From Spinactinospora alkalitolerans (lineage in GTDB: Bacteria > Actinomycetota > Actinomycetes > Streptosporangiales > Streptosporangiaceae): a stretch of 64,000 nucleotides of DNA. Location of the stretch: the NCBI RefSeq assembly GCF_013408795.1, contig NZ_JACCCC010000001.1, forward strand, positions 2,604,001-2,668,000, read 5' to 3'. Below, piece after piece: positions 8,719 to 17,567 of the stretch; positions within the stretch are counted from its first letter, which is position 1; each line of letters opens with the position of its first letter. The notes beneath the pieces were generated by a model that had not been told where the DNA came from, made no database searches, and saw only the letters and a list, made by a program, of their open reading frames with translations. The position numbers were made by a program, and so were the translations under genes.

Positions 8719-8733
8719 GGAAAACGGTTGCTT
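8719..8733. promoter_or_regulatory. LacI-type operator upstream of the SDR gene
   Basis: GGAAAACGGTTGCTT is a degenerate copy of the GGAAAGCGCTTTCC element. It lies 76-90 bp upstream of the SDR start at 8643 and just after the end of the DUF6807 gene. Confidence 0.45.
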
Positions 8734-8742
8734 ATCGGACGG

Positions 8743-9654
8743 TCACGCTGCGCCGTCCGGGTCCGCGGCGCACTCGCGCGCCGCGGCGGCCAGGTCGGCG
8801 ACCTCCCCGGGCCCCGGGTGGCCGTCGGCCACGAGCGTGACGACGCGCCGGCGCACCTCGCCGCCGCGGGGAACCACCAGCGGCCGGTCCCAGGCCAGGG
8901 CGGCGCCCACGCCCGGGTACTCCTGGGCGCGCACGAACCACGGGTCGCGCACCGCGCCCGCGGCCAGGAAGACCAGCGTCCACGCCGCACCCTCGGGAGA
9001 GGTTCCGGCAAGGGCCAGCCAGGGCGAGCGGGAGCCGTGCAGCGCCTCCTCGCCCTCCGCGCCGGGCCCGAAGCAGCGCGGCGGCCCCGCGGCGACGGGC
9101 GCGCGCCAGAAGAACCCGCCGTAGCCGGCGCCGGGGCGGCCGTTGACGGCGGGGCTGGCGATGCTCAGCTCCTCCGAGCCGGTGTTGCGCAGTCGCACGT
9201 CCACGTCCAGGGCCCAGGCGTCCGCGCCGATCGCCGAGACCGCGACGGTGCGCCGCTCGGTGATCGGCTCGGTGCCGTCGGGCCCGACCCAGGCGATCAG
9301 CTCGGTGTGCCCGGAGTCGCAGCGGTGCTCCCACGCGCGGTGCTCCTGGCGGCCGTGGTTGGGCAGCCAGGTCGGGCCCCGGTCCCGCACGAAGGTGCGC
9401 CCGCCCCAGAAGTTCGCCCCGGAGACGTCGGGCACCGCGACGCTCACCCCCAGGTGGTGGACGTGGTCGGCGGGCAGCGTCTCGGTGACCGGCGTCCCGG
9501 CGAACGTGCGCACCGGGTGCAGGTAGGGGCGCGGCGACAGGCCCGGATCGAGGTCGGCGCCGGCGTTGTGCGCTGCGACGGCGCGGTCGCGGCAGCGCAG
9601 CAGGGTCACGGCGGTCTCCTCGGCGGCGCGGGCGCCCGGGGTCGGTTCGGTCAT
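8743..9654 (-). CDS. DUF6807 / PmoA-like family protein
   Basis: A 303-residue protein rich in beta strands with conserved His/Asp segments HHLGVSVAVPDVSGANFWGGRTF and NHGRQEHRAWEH. This is the pattern of the DUF6807 family, often labelled PmoA family, which is unrelated to the membrane methane monooxygenase subunit. The family often accompanies Gfo/Idh oxidoreductases in sugar loci and probably adopts a galactose-mutarotase-like beta-sandwich. That fold and any epimerase or lyase role are inference. The start overlaps the stop of the upstream oxidoreductase gene by 4 bp (9651-9654), so the two are coupled. Confidence 0.7.
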   Translation of the reverse strand: MTEPTPGARAAEETAVTLLRCRDRAVAAHNAGADLDPGLSPRPYLHPVRTFAGTPVTETLPADHVHHLGVSVAVPDVSGANFWGGRTFVRDRGPTWLPNHGRQEHRAWEHRCDSGHTELIAWVGPDGTEPITERRTVAVSAIGADAWALDVDVRLRNTGSEELSIASPAVNGRPGAGYGGFFWRAPVAAGPPRCFGPGAEGEEALHGSRSPWLALAGTSPEGAAWTLVFLAAGAVRDPWFVRAQEYPGVGAALAWDRPLVVPRGGEVRRRVVTLVADGHPGPGEVADLAAAARECAADPDGAA

Positions 9655-10847
9655 CGTGTGGCTCCGGCCGTGCCCGCGGCGTCCGCTCGGCGGGGGGAGG
9701 CCCAGGGAGCGCCCAGCTCGGAGAAGAGCGCGGTGCCCCGCGCGCTGCGTTCGACCAGGTCGTCGATCCCGGTCACGACGCGGTGCAGGCCGTCCTCGGC
9801 GGTGAAGACCTGCTGGGCGTGCTCGGGGATGGGCAGCGGGTCCGGCGCCGTGCGCACGGCCTCCAGGACCGTCATGAACCCCGCCGTCTCCTCCGGCGGC
9901 ACCAGCAGCGGCGTTCCGTCGCCGATGTGGGCGAGCAGGTTCTCCAGCAGGTCGATGCGCGGGTGCGCGACGGTCTCGGGTGCGCCTCCCCCGCGCTCCA
10001 GGGTCACCTCGTCGCGGGTGTAGTGCACGGTGATGCGCCCGGACTCGCCGTGCAGGCTCACGTGGGGCTCGTGCCGCCGCGTCGCGCACAGCGTGACCGC
10101 GACGCTGACCGGCGTGCCGTCGGGCGCGCGCAGACGCAGGCAGGAGGTGTCGTCGCTCTCGATGGCGTGGGCGCGGAACAGCTCCAGCTCCACCCCGTCG
10201 GCGGCCGCCCCCCGGCCGGCTCCGGCCAGCCGCAGCGCCGTGGCCACGGCGTGGGCGAAGGGGTTGGTCAGCGCGCCGTCGACGACGTCGGCGCCGTCCA
10301 TGCGGCGGCGCCCGGCCCACGGGGCGCGCTCGTAGTAGGCGGAGGTGCGCACCCACGCCCCGGCCCCGCCGATGCCGCGCACCGCGCCGATCGCCCCGGA
10401 CAGCGCCAGGTCGCGGGCGGCGTCCACGGCGGTCGAGCCCAGGTTCTGGAAGCCCACCTGGCAGGCCAGGCCCGAGCCGGCCACGGCCTCGCACAGGGAG
10501 CGGTACTCGGCCAGCGTCGCCGTCGGCGGCTTCTCCAGCAGCACGTGCGCGCCGTGCCGCAGGGCCGTGCGGGCCAGCGGCAGGTGCGTGTGGATGGGCG
10601 TCGCCAGGATCACGGCCGCCGCCCCGGTGTTGTCCAGCAGCACCGCCAGGTCCTCGCACTGGGCGGGATCGCCGAGCCCGGTCAGGTCCTCGCGCGCCAC
10701 CGGAACCCGGTCGCACACGCCGACCAGCCGGGCGGTGCCCAGCGCGCTCAGCCGCCGCAGATTGGCCAGGTGCCAGCGGCCGTGCCCGTGCGCGCCGACC
10801 AGGACCACCGGCGCCGGTTCGCGCACCGTCGCGGTGCCCGGCGTCAT
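9651..10847 (-). CDS. Gfo/Idh/MocA-family oxidoreductase (second copy)
   Basis: A 398-residue protein. The Rossmann fold starts at VVLVGAHGHGRWHLANLRRL, and HVLLEKPPTATLAEY contains the conserved EKP lysine near residue 105. I chose ATG 10847 because the NAD domain starts just after it; the longer open frame has only low-complexity sequence upstream. It lies upstream of and overlaps the DUF6807 gene, and a LacI-type operator lies about 104 bp before its start. It is a second sugar dehydrogenase in the locus, only distantly similar to the one at 641-1795, so it probably acts on a different intermediate. Confidence 0.8.
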   Translation of the reverse strand: MTPGTATVREPAPVVLVGAHGHGRWHLANLRRLSALGTARLVGVCDRVPVAREDLTGLGDPAQCEDLAVLLDNTGAAAVILATPIHTHLPLARTALRHGAHVLLEKPPTATLAEYRSLCEAVAGSGLACQVGFQNLGSTAVDAARDLALSGAIGAVRGIGGAGAWVRTSAYYERAPWAGRRRMDGADVVDGALTNPFAHAVATALRLAGAGRGAAADGVELELFRAHAIESDDTSCLRLRAPDGTPVSVAVTLCATRRHEPHVSLHGESGRITVHYTRDEVTLERGGGAPETVAHPRIDLLENLLAHIGDGTPLLVPPEETAGFMTVLEAVRTAPDPLPIPEHAQQVFTAEDGLHRVVTGIDDLVERSARGTALFSELGAPWASPRRADAAGTAGATR

Positions 10848-10950
10848 GCCCGCACCGCCGTCCTGCGGCGGGACGGGCGCCGCGTGCCGCGGCGGGGGCA
10901 GGGTCCTTCGGCGGGGGTGGTCACGTCGGTCGACTCCTTCACCCGAAGTC

Positions 10951-10968
10951 TTGGAAAGCGCTTGCCAA
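10951..10968. promoter_or_regulatory. LacI-type operator upstream of the minus-strand oxidoreductase
   Basis: TTGGAAAGCGCTTGCCAA is an almost perfect 18-bp palindrome of the same class as 610-621. It lies 104-121 bp upstream of the gene starting at 10847 and so probably controls the oxidoreductase-DUF6807 pair. Confidence 0.6.
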
Positions 10969-11124
10969 GCCAATGTAGGCAGTGCGCGCACCGATGTCAA
11001 CGGTCGGGGAGATCCGTGCGGGCGCACCCGGTCGGGGCGTTCGGCGCTCGGCGGCTCGGGAAACGGATTCGTAACACGCCTTGACGAAGCGTTCCCGCCC
11101 GTGTTCCATGGTGTGCACTCAGCC

Positions 11125-11170
11125 GTAAACGTTTACAGCAGTTCACGCGCCGTGGACTGTAAACGTTTAC
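11125..11170. promoter_or_regulatory. Twin GTAAACGTTTAC operators before the lacI-ABC operon
   Basis: Two identical perfect 12-bp palindromes, GTAAACGTTTAC, lie at 11125-11136 and 11159-11170, 34 bp apart centre to centre (about three helical turns). The second ends 30 bp before the GTG of the second LacI regulator. The arms differ from those of the GAAAGCGCTTTC sites, so the two LacI proteins probably recognise different operators. The rest of the 353-bp gap 10848-11200 shows nothing else clear. Confidence 0.75.
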
Positions 11171-11200
11171 GATTTCCCTTCGCCTGTTCAGGGAGGTGCC

Positions 11201-12253
11201 GTGCCGTCGCATAGCAACCCGACGATCACGACGATCGCCGAATCCGCCGGCGTGTCGATCGCGTCGGTGTCGCGCGTGCTGAACGGGCTGCCGGTCAGGG
11301 ACGCGACCGAGCGCAAGGTGCTGGCGGCCGCTCAGAGCCTGGGCTACGTGCCCAACTCCGTGGCCCGGTCGCTGAAGTCCAGCCGCACCAACCAGGTGGC
11401 CTTCGCGATCGAGGACATCGGCAACCCGGTCTACCTGGCGATGCTGCGGGAGATCCAGCCGGTCCTCAAGCAGGCCGGCTACCGGCTGGTCCTGCACTCC
11501 ACCGGCGCCGACCTCGACGAGGAGCTGGAGGTGCTGCGCGGGCTCGGCCAGCGCTACGCCGACGGGCTGATCATCAGCCCCATCCGGGTCACGCCCGAGC
11601 ACCTCGCCGAACTGGAGCGGGCCACCGCCCCCGTCGTCGTGATCGGCTCGCTGCCCGACGGCAGTCCGGTGGACAACGTCCGCGCCGACTCCAGGACCGG
11701 CGTCGAAATGGCCCTGCGCCACCTCCGGGACCTGGGCCGGCGCCGCATCGGGTTCGTCAACGGCCCGCTCGACACGGTGCCCGGCCGGTCCCGCGACGCG
11801 GCGTTCCGAGCCGGGATGCGGCGGTGGGGGATGGTGCTGGACGAGGACCTCGTGCACGTCGGCGCCTTCCGCAGGCGGACCGGGGCCGAGGCCACCCGGG
11901 CACTGCTGGCCGGGGACGCCGCCGCGCACCCCGACGCGCTGCTGTGCGCCAACGACCTCATCGCGCTGGGCGCCCTGGACGTGCTGCGCGAACGCGGGCT
12001 GCGCGTGCCGGAGGAGGTCGCGGTCGTCGGCATGGACGACACCGACCTGGCCGCCGCGTCATGGCCGGCGCTGACCAGCGTCTCCCTCGGCTCGGCCGAA
12101 CGCGGCCGCCGCGCCGCCCAACTCCTGCTCGACCGCCTGGCCGATCCCGGCTCCGGCCGCGAACCCCGGGTGGTCACCGTCGAACCGAGCCTGCACGTGC
12201 GGGCGTCCACGGGAGGTGACCGTGTCGCTGACGATGGCGCCGCGCCCCGCTGA
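11201..12253 (+). CDS. LacI-family transcriptional regulator (first gene of the ABC/ADP-ribosylglycohydrolase operon)
   Basis: A 350-residue LacI/GalR protein starting at GTG 11201 behind GGGAGGT. The HTH is TTIAESAGVSIASVSRVLNG (about residues 8-27). The effector domain carries VAFAIEDIGNPVYLAML and the dimerisation motifs of the family. It directly follows the twin GTAAACGTTTAC sites and overlaps the first permease gene by 32 bp, so the regulator is co-transcribed with its probable target genes and is likely autoregulated. The inducer is unknown. Confidence 0.9.
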   Translation: MPSHSNPTITTIAESAGVSIASVSRVLNGLPVRDATERKVLAAAQSLGYVPNSVARSLKSSRTNQVAFAIEDIGNPVYLAMLREIQPVLKQAGYRLVLHSTGADLDEELEVLRGLGQRYADGLIISPIRVTPEHLAELERATAPVVVIGSLPDGSPVDNVRADSRTGVEMALRHLRDLGRRRIGFVNGPLDTVPGRSRDAAFRAGMRRWGMVLDEDLVHVGAFRRRTGAEATRALLAGDAAAHPDALLCANDLIALGALDVLRERGLRVPEEVAVVGMDDTDLAAASWPALTSVSLGSAERGRRAAQLLLDRLADPGSGREPRVVTVEPSLHVRASTGGDRVADDGAAPR

Positions 12254-13166
12254 GAAGTCGGAGAAGTCCCGGCCCGGCCCCCGGCGCGGCGGCGCCGGGA
12301 CCACGAGCCGGCCGGCCCTGGGACTGATGCTCCCCGCGCTCGTCCCTGTCGTGCTGTTCAGCGTGGCCCCGCTGGTCTACGGCATCTACCTGGCGTTCAC
12401 CGACGCCCGCTCGGGGCGCAACGTCGACACGGCCTTCATCGGGCTGGAGAACTTCGTCGACCTCGCCGCCGACACCGACTTCTGGAGCTCCTTCCAGATC
12501 GGCCTGGTCTGGGCGGTCAGCGTCACCGCGCTGCAGTTCGCGGCCGGAATGGGCCTGGCGCTGCTGCTCAACCAGGACCTGCGGCTGCGCTGGCTGGCCC
12601 GGACGCTGGCCATGGTGCCCTGGGCGATGCCGCCGGTGATCGTCGGCCTGATGTGGAAGCTGGTCTACCACCCCAACGCCGGCATCCTCAACGCGACGCT
12701 GCGCGACCTCGGCCTCCTCTCCGGCGACATCGACTGGCTGAACGACTTCGGCATCGCGCTGCCCGCGATCATCGTCGTGGGCGTGTGGACCGGCATGCCG
12801 CAGACGACCATCGTGCTGCTGGCCGGCCTGCAGGGCGTCCCCAAGGAGCTGCACGAGGCCGCCGAGGTCGACGGCGCGGGGGCCTGGCGGCGCTTCCGCA
12901 GCGTCACACTGCCGCAACTGCGCCCGGTCGTCGTCACGATCACCTCGCTCAACTTCGTGTGGAACATGAACGAGTTCGCGCTGGTCTACGTGCTCACCCA
13001 GGGCGGCCCGGGCGGCCGCACCCGGCTGCCCATGCTCTACGCCTACGAGGAGGCGTTCCGCTACGGATTCTTCGGCTACGCGGCGGCCATGGGTGTGGCG
13101 ATCGTGCTGGTGGTGCTCGCGGTGCTCGGCGTGTACCTGCGCCGCCAGCTCAAGGACGCGCAGTGA
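12222..13166 (+). CDS. CUT1-type sugar ABC transporter permease (MalF-like)
   Basis: A 314-residue inner-membrane permease with about six hydrophobic segments starting at LGLMLPALVPVVLFSVAPLV. The EAA loop that contacts the ATPase is ELHEAAEVDGAGAWRRFRSV in the C-terminal half. GTG 12222 has GGGAGGTG six bases upstream; GTG 12216 and ATG 12234 are alternatives. It pairs with the next permease and the lipoprotein at 14106. No ATPase gene is present, which is usual for actinobacterial CUT1 systems that share an MsiK-type ATPase. Confidence 0.85.
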   Translation: MSLTMAPRPAEKSEKSRPGPRRGGAGTTSRPALGLMLPALVPVVLFSVAPLVYGIYLAFTDARSGRNVDTAFIGLENFVDLAADTDFWSSFQIGLVWAVSVTALQFAAGMGLALLLNQDLRLRWLARTLAMVPWAMPPVIVGLMWKLVYHPNAGILNATLRDLGLLSGDIDWLNDFGIALPAIIVVGVWTGMPQTTIVLLAGLQGVPKELHEAAEVDGAGAWRRFRSVTLPQLRPVVVTITSLNFVWNMNEFALVYVLTQGGPGGRTRLPMLYAYEEAFRYGFFGYAAAMGVAIVLVVLAVLGVYLRRQLKDAQ

Positions 13167-13193
13167 CGGCCCGGCGCCTGGAAGGGGACTGAC

Positions 13194-14039
13194 ATGGTGA
13201 TCACGAAGGGGCGGCGGGCCGGCGGGCGCGCGCTGCAGTACACGGCGCTGCTGGGCTACCTGGCCTTCCTCGCCTTCCCGCTGGTGTGGCTGGTCTCCAC
13301 CGCGTTCAAGACCTCGCGCGAGATGGCGCGGCTGGACCCCACGTGGATACCGCTGGAGCCCACGCTGGACAACTTCGTCCAGGCGCTGGGCGAGCAGGAC
13401 ATCATCGGCGCGGCCCAGCGCAGCCTGGTCGTGGCGCTGGCGTCGGCGGTGCTGGTGGTGGCGATGGCGCTGCCGGCGTCCTATGCGCTGGCCCGCCACC
13501 GGTCCCGGCTCAACGCGGCCGCGCTGGGCTGGGTGCTGGTCAGCCAGGTGTTCCCGTTCATCCTACTGATCATCCCGCTGTTCATGATCCTGCGGCAGCT
13601 CGGCCTGGTGAACTCGCTGGCCGGCCTGGTCATCGTGCACGCCACGTTCTGCCTGCCGTTCGTGCTGTGGATGCTCCAGGGCTACGTGCGCGGCGTGCCG
13701 CGCGAGCTGGAGGAGGCCGCGGGGGTGGACGGCGCGGGGCGCTGGCGCACGCTGTGGAGCGTCGTCGCGCCGCTGCTGGCCCCCGGCGTCGTCGCCGCGC
13801 TGATGTTCGGCTTCGTCTCGTCGTGGAACGAGTTCCTGTTCGCCCTCATCCTGCTCAAGGACCCGCAGATCCAGACCCTCCCGCTGGCGCTGGTCCGCTT
13901 CACCGGCCCGGAGGGGGTCGTGCGGCTCGGGCCGCTCGCGGCGGCCTCGCTCATGGCGACCGTCCCGAGCCTGGTCTTCTTCTCGTTCATCCAGCGCCGC
14001 CTCAAGGGCGGCATGGTCGCCGGCGCGGTCAAGGGATGA
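13194..14039 (+). CDS. CUT1-type sugar ABC transporter permease (MalG-like)
   Basis: A 281-residue permease with six predicted membrane helices. It has the EAA motif ELEEAAGVDGAGRWRTLWSV near residue 175 and the C-terminal SWNEFLFALIL segment typical of MalG-type subunits. GGAAGGGGA precedes ATG 13194. It forms the membrane channel with the previous gene product. Confidence 0.88.
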   Translation: MVITKGRRAGGRALQYTALLGYLAFLAFPLVWLVSTAFKTSREMARLDPTWIPLEPTLDNFVQALGEQDIIGAAQRSLVVALASAVLVVAMALPASYALARHRSRLNAAALGWVLVSQVFPFILLIIPLFMILRQLGLVNSLAGLVIVHATFCLPFVLWMLQGYVRGVPRELEEAAGVDGAGRWRTLWSVVAPLLAPGVVAALMFGFVSSWNEFLFALILLKDPQIQTLPLALVRFTGPEGVVRLGPLAAASLMATVPSLVFFSFIQRRLKGGMVAGAVKG

Positions 14040-14105
14040 CCCGCCGTGTCCCCGTCCACGGTCGCCGCCGAACGGCGGCACCACCCCCGCACAGGAGGTA
14101 AGTCC

Positions 14106-15383
14106 ATGCGTCGCATCACCGCCCTGCCGGCGCTCGCGCTGACCGGAGTGCTGGCGCTGAGCGCCTGCGGCTCCGGCGAGGGCGAAGGCGGCCCGGTCCA
14201 GCTCCGGTTCCTGAGCCTGGCCTGGCAGACCCAGTCGATCGAGGCCAACGAGCGCCTGGTCCAGGAGTGGAACGACACCCACCCCGACATCCAGGTCGAG
14301 TACGTCCAGGGAAGCTGGGACAACGTCAACGACCAGTTGCTGACCGGCTTCGAGGCCGGCGACCCGCCCGACATCATCCACAACGAGTCCTCGGCGCTGG
14401 CCGGCTACGCCGCCCGCGGCTACCTGGCCGACCTCGGCGACATGCTGCCCCAGGAGCTCAAGGACGACATCCGGGCGGAGGCGTGGGAGACCGCCACCTT
14501 CGACGGCCAGGTGGTCGGCGTGCCGTTCCTGCAGGAGTCCCAGGTCTTCATCGCCAACCGCGAGGTCCTGGAGGACAGCGGCGTCCGGATCCCCACCTCC
14601 GAGGAACCGTGGACGTGGGACGAGTTCGCCGAGGTGAGCGAGGAGCTGACGACCGAGGACCGCTACGCCGTCGCCTGGCCGCTGGGCAGCCCGGTCAACC
14701 GCGTGCTCAACCTGTCGCTGAACTTCGGCGGCACCTTCTTCGAGGTGGCCGAGGACGGCACGGCGAGCATGCGGGTGGGGGAGCAGGAGCGCGAGGTGCT
14801 CCAGCGCATCCACGAGCAGCTCTACGAGGACGAGACGGCCGCCCCCGAGACCGTGGGCATGTCCGGCTCCGACCCGCTGCCGGCGTTCTACGCCGGCGAG
14901 TACGCGATGATCCAGGGCGGGGTCTACACCCGCCAGCAGGTCGTCGAGCAGGCCCCCGAGGACTTCGAGTGGGTGACGATCCCGCCGCTGGTGGGCGACA
15001 CCGCCGAGCAGGGCGCGGTCTCCCAGACCCTGTCGGTGGCCGCCGACAGCGCCCACCCGGAGGAGGCCGCCGAGTTCCTCTCCTTCTTCCTCAGCGCCGA
15101 GAACCAGGTGGACCTGGCCCTGGGCGACTGGCTGCTGCCCACCAGCCGGGAGGCGGCGCAGGCCCCCGAGCTCAACACCGAGGAGAACGACTGGGACGTG
15201 GCCACCGCCTCGGCCGACAACCTGGTCATGGCCCCCTACCTGAAGGTGCAGGGCTTCGACGAGTGGAAGAACCGCGTCGCCCAGCCCGCGCTGGAGGAGT
15301 ACTTCGGCGGCGCCATCACGATCGACGAGCTTGCCCAGCGCCTGGAGACCGAGGGCGACGACGTGCTGGGCCGGTACCGGTGA
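14106..15383 (+). CDS. Extracellular sugar-binding lipoprotein of the ABC importer
   Basis: A 425-residue family 1 solute-binding protein. A lipoprotein signal peptide ends in the lipobox LSAC with Cys at about residue 20, so the mature protein is membrane-anchored. The body begins VQLRFLSLAWQTQSIEANERLVQEWN, typical of sugar-binding SBPs. AGGAGGTAAGTCC precedes ATG 14106. The operon predicts that the ligand is a glycoside or nucleoside-like sugar handled by the following ADP-ribosylglycohydrolase-family enzymes. The ligand is not readable from the sequence. Confidence 0.87.
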   Translation: MRRITALPALALTGVLALSACGSGEGEGGPVQLRFLSLAWQTQSIEANERLVQEWNDTHPDIQVEYVQGSWDNVNDQLLTGFEAGDPPDIIHNESSALAGYAARGYLADLGDMLPQELKDDIRAEAWETATFDGQVVGVPFLQESQVFIANREVLEDSGVRIPTSEEPWTWDEFAEVSEELTTEDRYAVAWPLGSPVNRVLNLSLNFGGTFFEVAEDGTASMRVGEQEREVLQRIHEQLYEDETAAPETVGMSGSDPLPAFYAGEYAMIQGGVYTRQQVVEQAPEDFEWVTIPPLVGDTAEQGAVSQTLSVAADSAHPEEAAEFLSFFLSAENQVDLALGDWLLPTSREAAQAPELNTEENDWDVATASADNLVMAPYLKVQGFDEWKNRVAQPALEEYFGGAITIDELAQRLETEGDDVLGRYR

Positions 15384-16420
15384 CCGCGACCGCGCGCGCG
15401 GGTGAGATGCGGGAGCGCGCCCGGGGATGCCTGCTCGGCCTCGCGGCCGGCGACGCCCTGGGCCGCCCCGCGGAGAACCTGCACCCCGACGAGATCGAGC
15501 GGCGGTGGGGGCTGCTGACCGAGCTGGAGCCGGGGCCCGACGGGGTCGCGTCCGGTACCGACGACACCGAGTACTCGGTCTTCGCGGCGCTGCTGCTCGT
15601 CGAGCACGGCGACGCCCTGACCCCCGAGCACGTCGCGTCGGCCTACCACGAGCAGATCCTGAGCCGACCCGGGCCCATGCGCGGGGCCGGCTTCTCCGAG
15701 CTGGGCGCGGTGCAGGCGCTGCGGCGCGGACTGGTTCCGCCGGCCTCGGGCCGGTGGCACCACCACGGCTGGTCCGACGGGCTGGCGATGCGCGCGGCGC
15801 CCTACGGGATCTTCGCCGCGGGCGACCCCGACGAGGCCGCGCGGCTGATCGAGGCCGACGGCGCGGTCAGCCAATCCGGCGAGGGACTGCTCGGCGGCCG
15901 CGCGGTCGCCGCGGCGGTCGCCGTCGCGATGACCGGCGCGGCGCCGGTGGAGGTGCTGGCCGGCGCGCTCGCGGCGGTCCCGGCCGACTCCTGGACGGCG
16001 CGCGCCCTGCGCGCCGCGGCCGAGATCGTCGAGGACGGCGGCCGGGCGGGGGCGCCGCCGGACCGGCGGACGCTGACCGCCGAGCTGCACGCGGCCCTGG
16101 TCACGCGGCACTACCCGTGGACCGACCTCGCCCCCGAGGCGGTGGGCCTGGCCTTCGCCGGCTACCTGGCCGCCGACGGCGCGGTCGAGGATTCCGTGGT
16201 CACGGCGGCCAACCTGGGCCGCGACGCCGACACCACCGCCGCCATCGCCGGCGCACTCGCCGGCGCGGGGCGCGGCGCCGCCGGCGTGCCCGAGCGCTGG
16301 GCCCGCGCGATCGGTCCGGTCCGCGGCGCCTGCCTGCCGGCCGTGGCGGGCCGGCACGTCCTGGAGATCGCCGACCTGCTGGCCGAGGCCGGGAAGGCGC
16401 GGGGGAGCCGGAGCCGATGA
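15380..16420 (+). CDS. ADP-ribosylglycohydrolase family protein 1
   Basis: A 346-residue all-helical ADP-ribosylglycohydrolase (DraG-like) protein. The opening RARGCLLGLAAGDALGRPAE, the first metal motif GTDDTEYS near residue 57 and the second metal motif GRDADTTAAIAGALAGAG near residue 285 are all intact, consistent with a two-Mg/Mn active site. Start GTG 15380 overlaps the lipoprotein stop by 4 bp. Characterised relatives remove ADP-ribose from proteins, but coupling to a sugar importer suggests small-molecule ribosides or glycosides here (inference). Confidence 0.85.
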   Translation: MTATARAGEMRERARGCLLGLAAGDALGRPAENLHPDEIERRWGLLTELEPGPDGVASGTDDTEYSVFAALLLVEHGDALTPEHVASAYHEQILSRPGPMRGAGFSELGAVQALRRGLVPPASGRWHHHGWSDGLAMRAAPYGIFAAGDPDEAARLIEADGAVSQSGEGLLGGRAVAAAVAVAMTGAAPVEVLAGALAAVPADSWTARALRAAAEIVEDGGRAGAPPDRRTLTAELHAALVTRHYPWTDLAPEAVGLAFAGYLAADGAVEDSVVTAANLGRDADTTAAIAGALAGAGRGAAGVPERWARAIGPVRGACLPAVAGRHVLEIADLLAEAGKARGSRSR

Positions 16421-16483
16421 CGCGACCGGGGCGATCCGCGACCGACGGTCCGGTGCACCACCGAAAGCGAGGGGAACACGACG

Positions 16484-17566
16484 ATGAGCACGGCAACCAC
16501 CACCGGAGGCGGGCGCAGCACCCCGCGGGCCGACGTCGCCGACCGCGTCCGGGGCGCGTTCCTGGGCCTGGCGATCGGCGACGCGGCCGGCTGGCCGGCC
16601 CGCCGGCACCGCTTCGGGCTGCTCGCGCCGTGGACCCGCCGGCTGCACCGTGAACTCGACCTGTTCGCCGAGGAGCACGCCGTCACCGCGCTGCCGGTGC
16701 CGTTCGCGCTGAACCAGCCGGTCGAGGCGCTGCGCATCGGTCCCTCCGACGACGCGGAGTGGCTGGCCTGGACCGCGGCCACGATCGACCGCGACCGCGC
16801 GGAGGCGTTCACCGAACTGGCCGGCCGCGACGACGTCCGGGCCCGCATCTCGGTGCGCACCGCACTGGACAACCTGGCCCGCGGCCTGCACCCGCCGACC
16901 AGCGGGCACGACAACCCGCACCACTTCGACGACGCCGCGGCGGTGCGCGCGGTCGCGTTCGGCTGCCTGCACCCCGGCGCCCCGGAGTGGGCCGCCCGCG
17001 CGGCCCGCGCCGACGCCGAGGTCACCAATTCCGGTGACGGCGTGGACGCCGCCGCGGCCGTGGCCGCGGCGATCGCCCTGGCGGTGGACGGGGCGGCCCC
17101 GGAGGAGGTCCTCTCCGCCGGGGGCGAGCTGTCCGCCGACGGCGCCGCGCGCGCGACGCTGCGCGCGGCCCTCGACGTGGCCCCCGGCGCCGAGACCCCC
17201 TTCGAGGTGCTGCCCGATCTGGAGGACGCGGTCTGGGACCACGTCTACAGCTACGGGGTGGCCGCGGGGCCGACGCTGGCGGTGGCGCTGACGCTGGCGT
17301 GGGTCTCCCGCGGCGCCGTCGAGACCGCCGTGCCGGCCGCGGCCTGCCTGGCGCCGCTGGCCGACTCCGCGCCGGCGCTCACCGGGGCGCTCACCGGGGC
17401 CGTCGGCGGCCACGCCGCCCTGCCGCGGACCTGGCGCGAGCGCGCCGGCGCGCTCGCAGGATGCTGCCTGCCCGAGTTCGCGGGCCACGACCTGCTGGAC
17501 TACGCCGACGCCGTCGCGGCGCGCGCGTGCGCCCAGGACACCGACGACGATGAAGGAGCGTGCTGA
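16484..17566 (+). CDS. ADP-ribosylglycohydrolase family protein 2, with degraded metal site
   Basis: A 360-residue paralogue of the same fold: VRGAFLGLAIGDAAGWPAR opens the domain. The first metal motif reads SDDAEW in place of TDDTE. At the usual GRDADT position it has ACLAPLADSAPALTGALTGA, losing the first Asp of the pair (Leu instead) and the preceding Gly-Arg, while the following Gly-Ala helix remains. The protein may bind metal poorly, act on a different substrate, or serve as a non-catalytic partner. AGCGAGGGGAA precedes ATG 16484. Confidence 0.75.
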   Translation: MSTATTTGGGRSTPRADVADRVRGAFLGLAIGDAAGWPARRHRFGLLAPWTRRLHRELDLFAEEHAVTALPVPFALNQPVEALRIGPSDDAEWLAWTAATIDRDRAEAFTELAGRDDVRARISVRTALDNLARGLHPPTSGHDNPHHFDDAAAVRAVAFGCLHPGAPEWAARAARADAEVTNSGDGVDAAAAVAAAIALAVDGAAPEEVLSAGGELSADGAARATLRAALDVAPGAETPFEVLPDLEDAVWDHVYSYGVAAGPTLAVALTLAWVSRGAVETAVPAAACLAPLADSAPALTGALTGAVGGHAALPRTWRERAGALAGCCLPEFAGHDLLDYADAVAARACAQDTDDDEGAC

Positions 17567-17567
17567 G

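Noticed and set aside
8743-9654. Methane monooxygenase subunit (PmoA)
   Set aside because: The PmoA family label of DUF6807 proteins is historical. The protein here is soluble and beta-rich without membrane helices.
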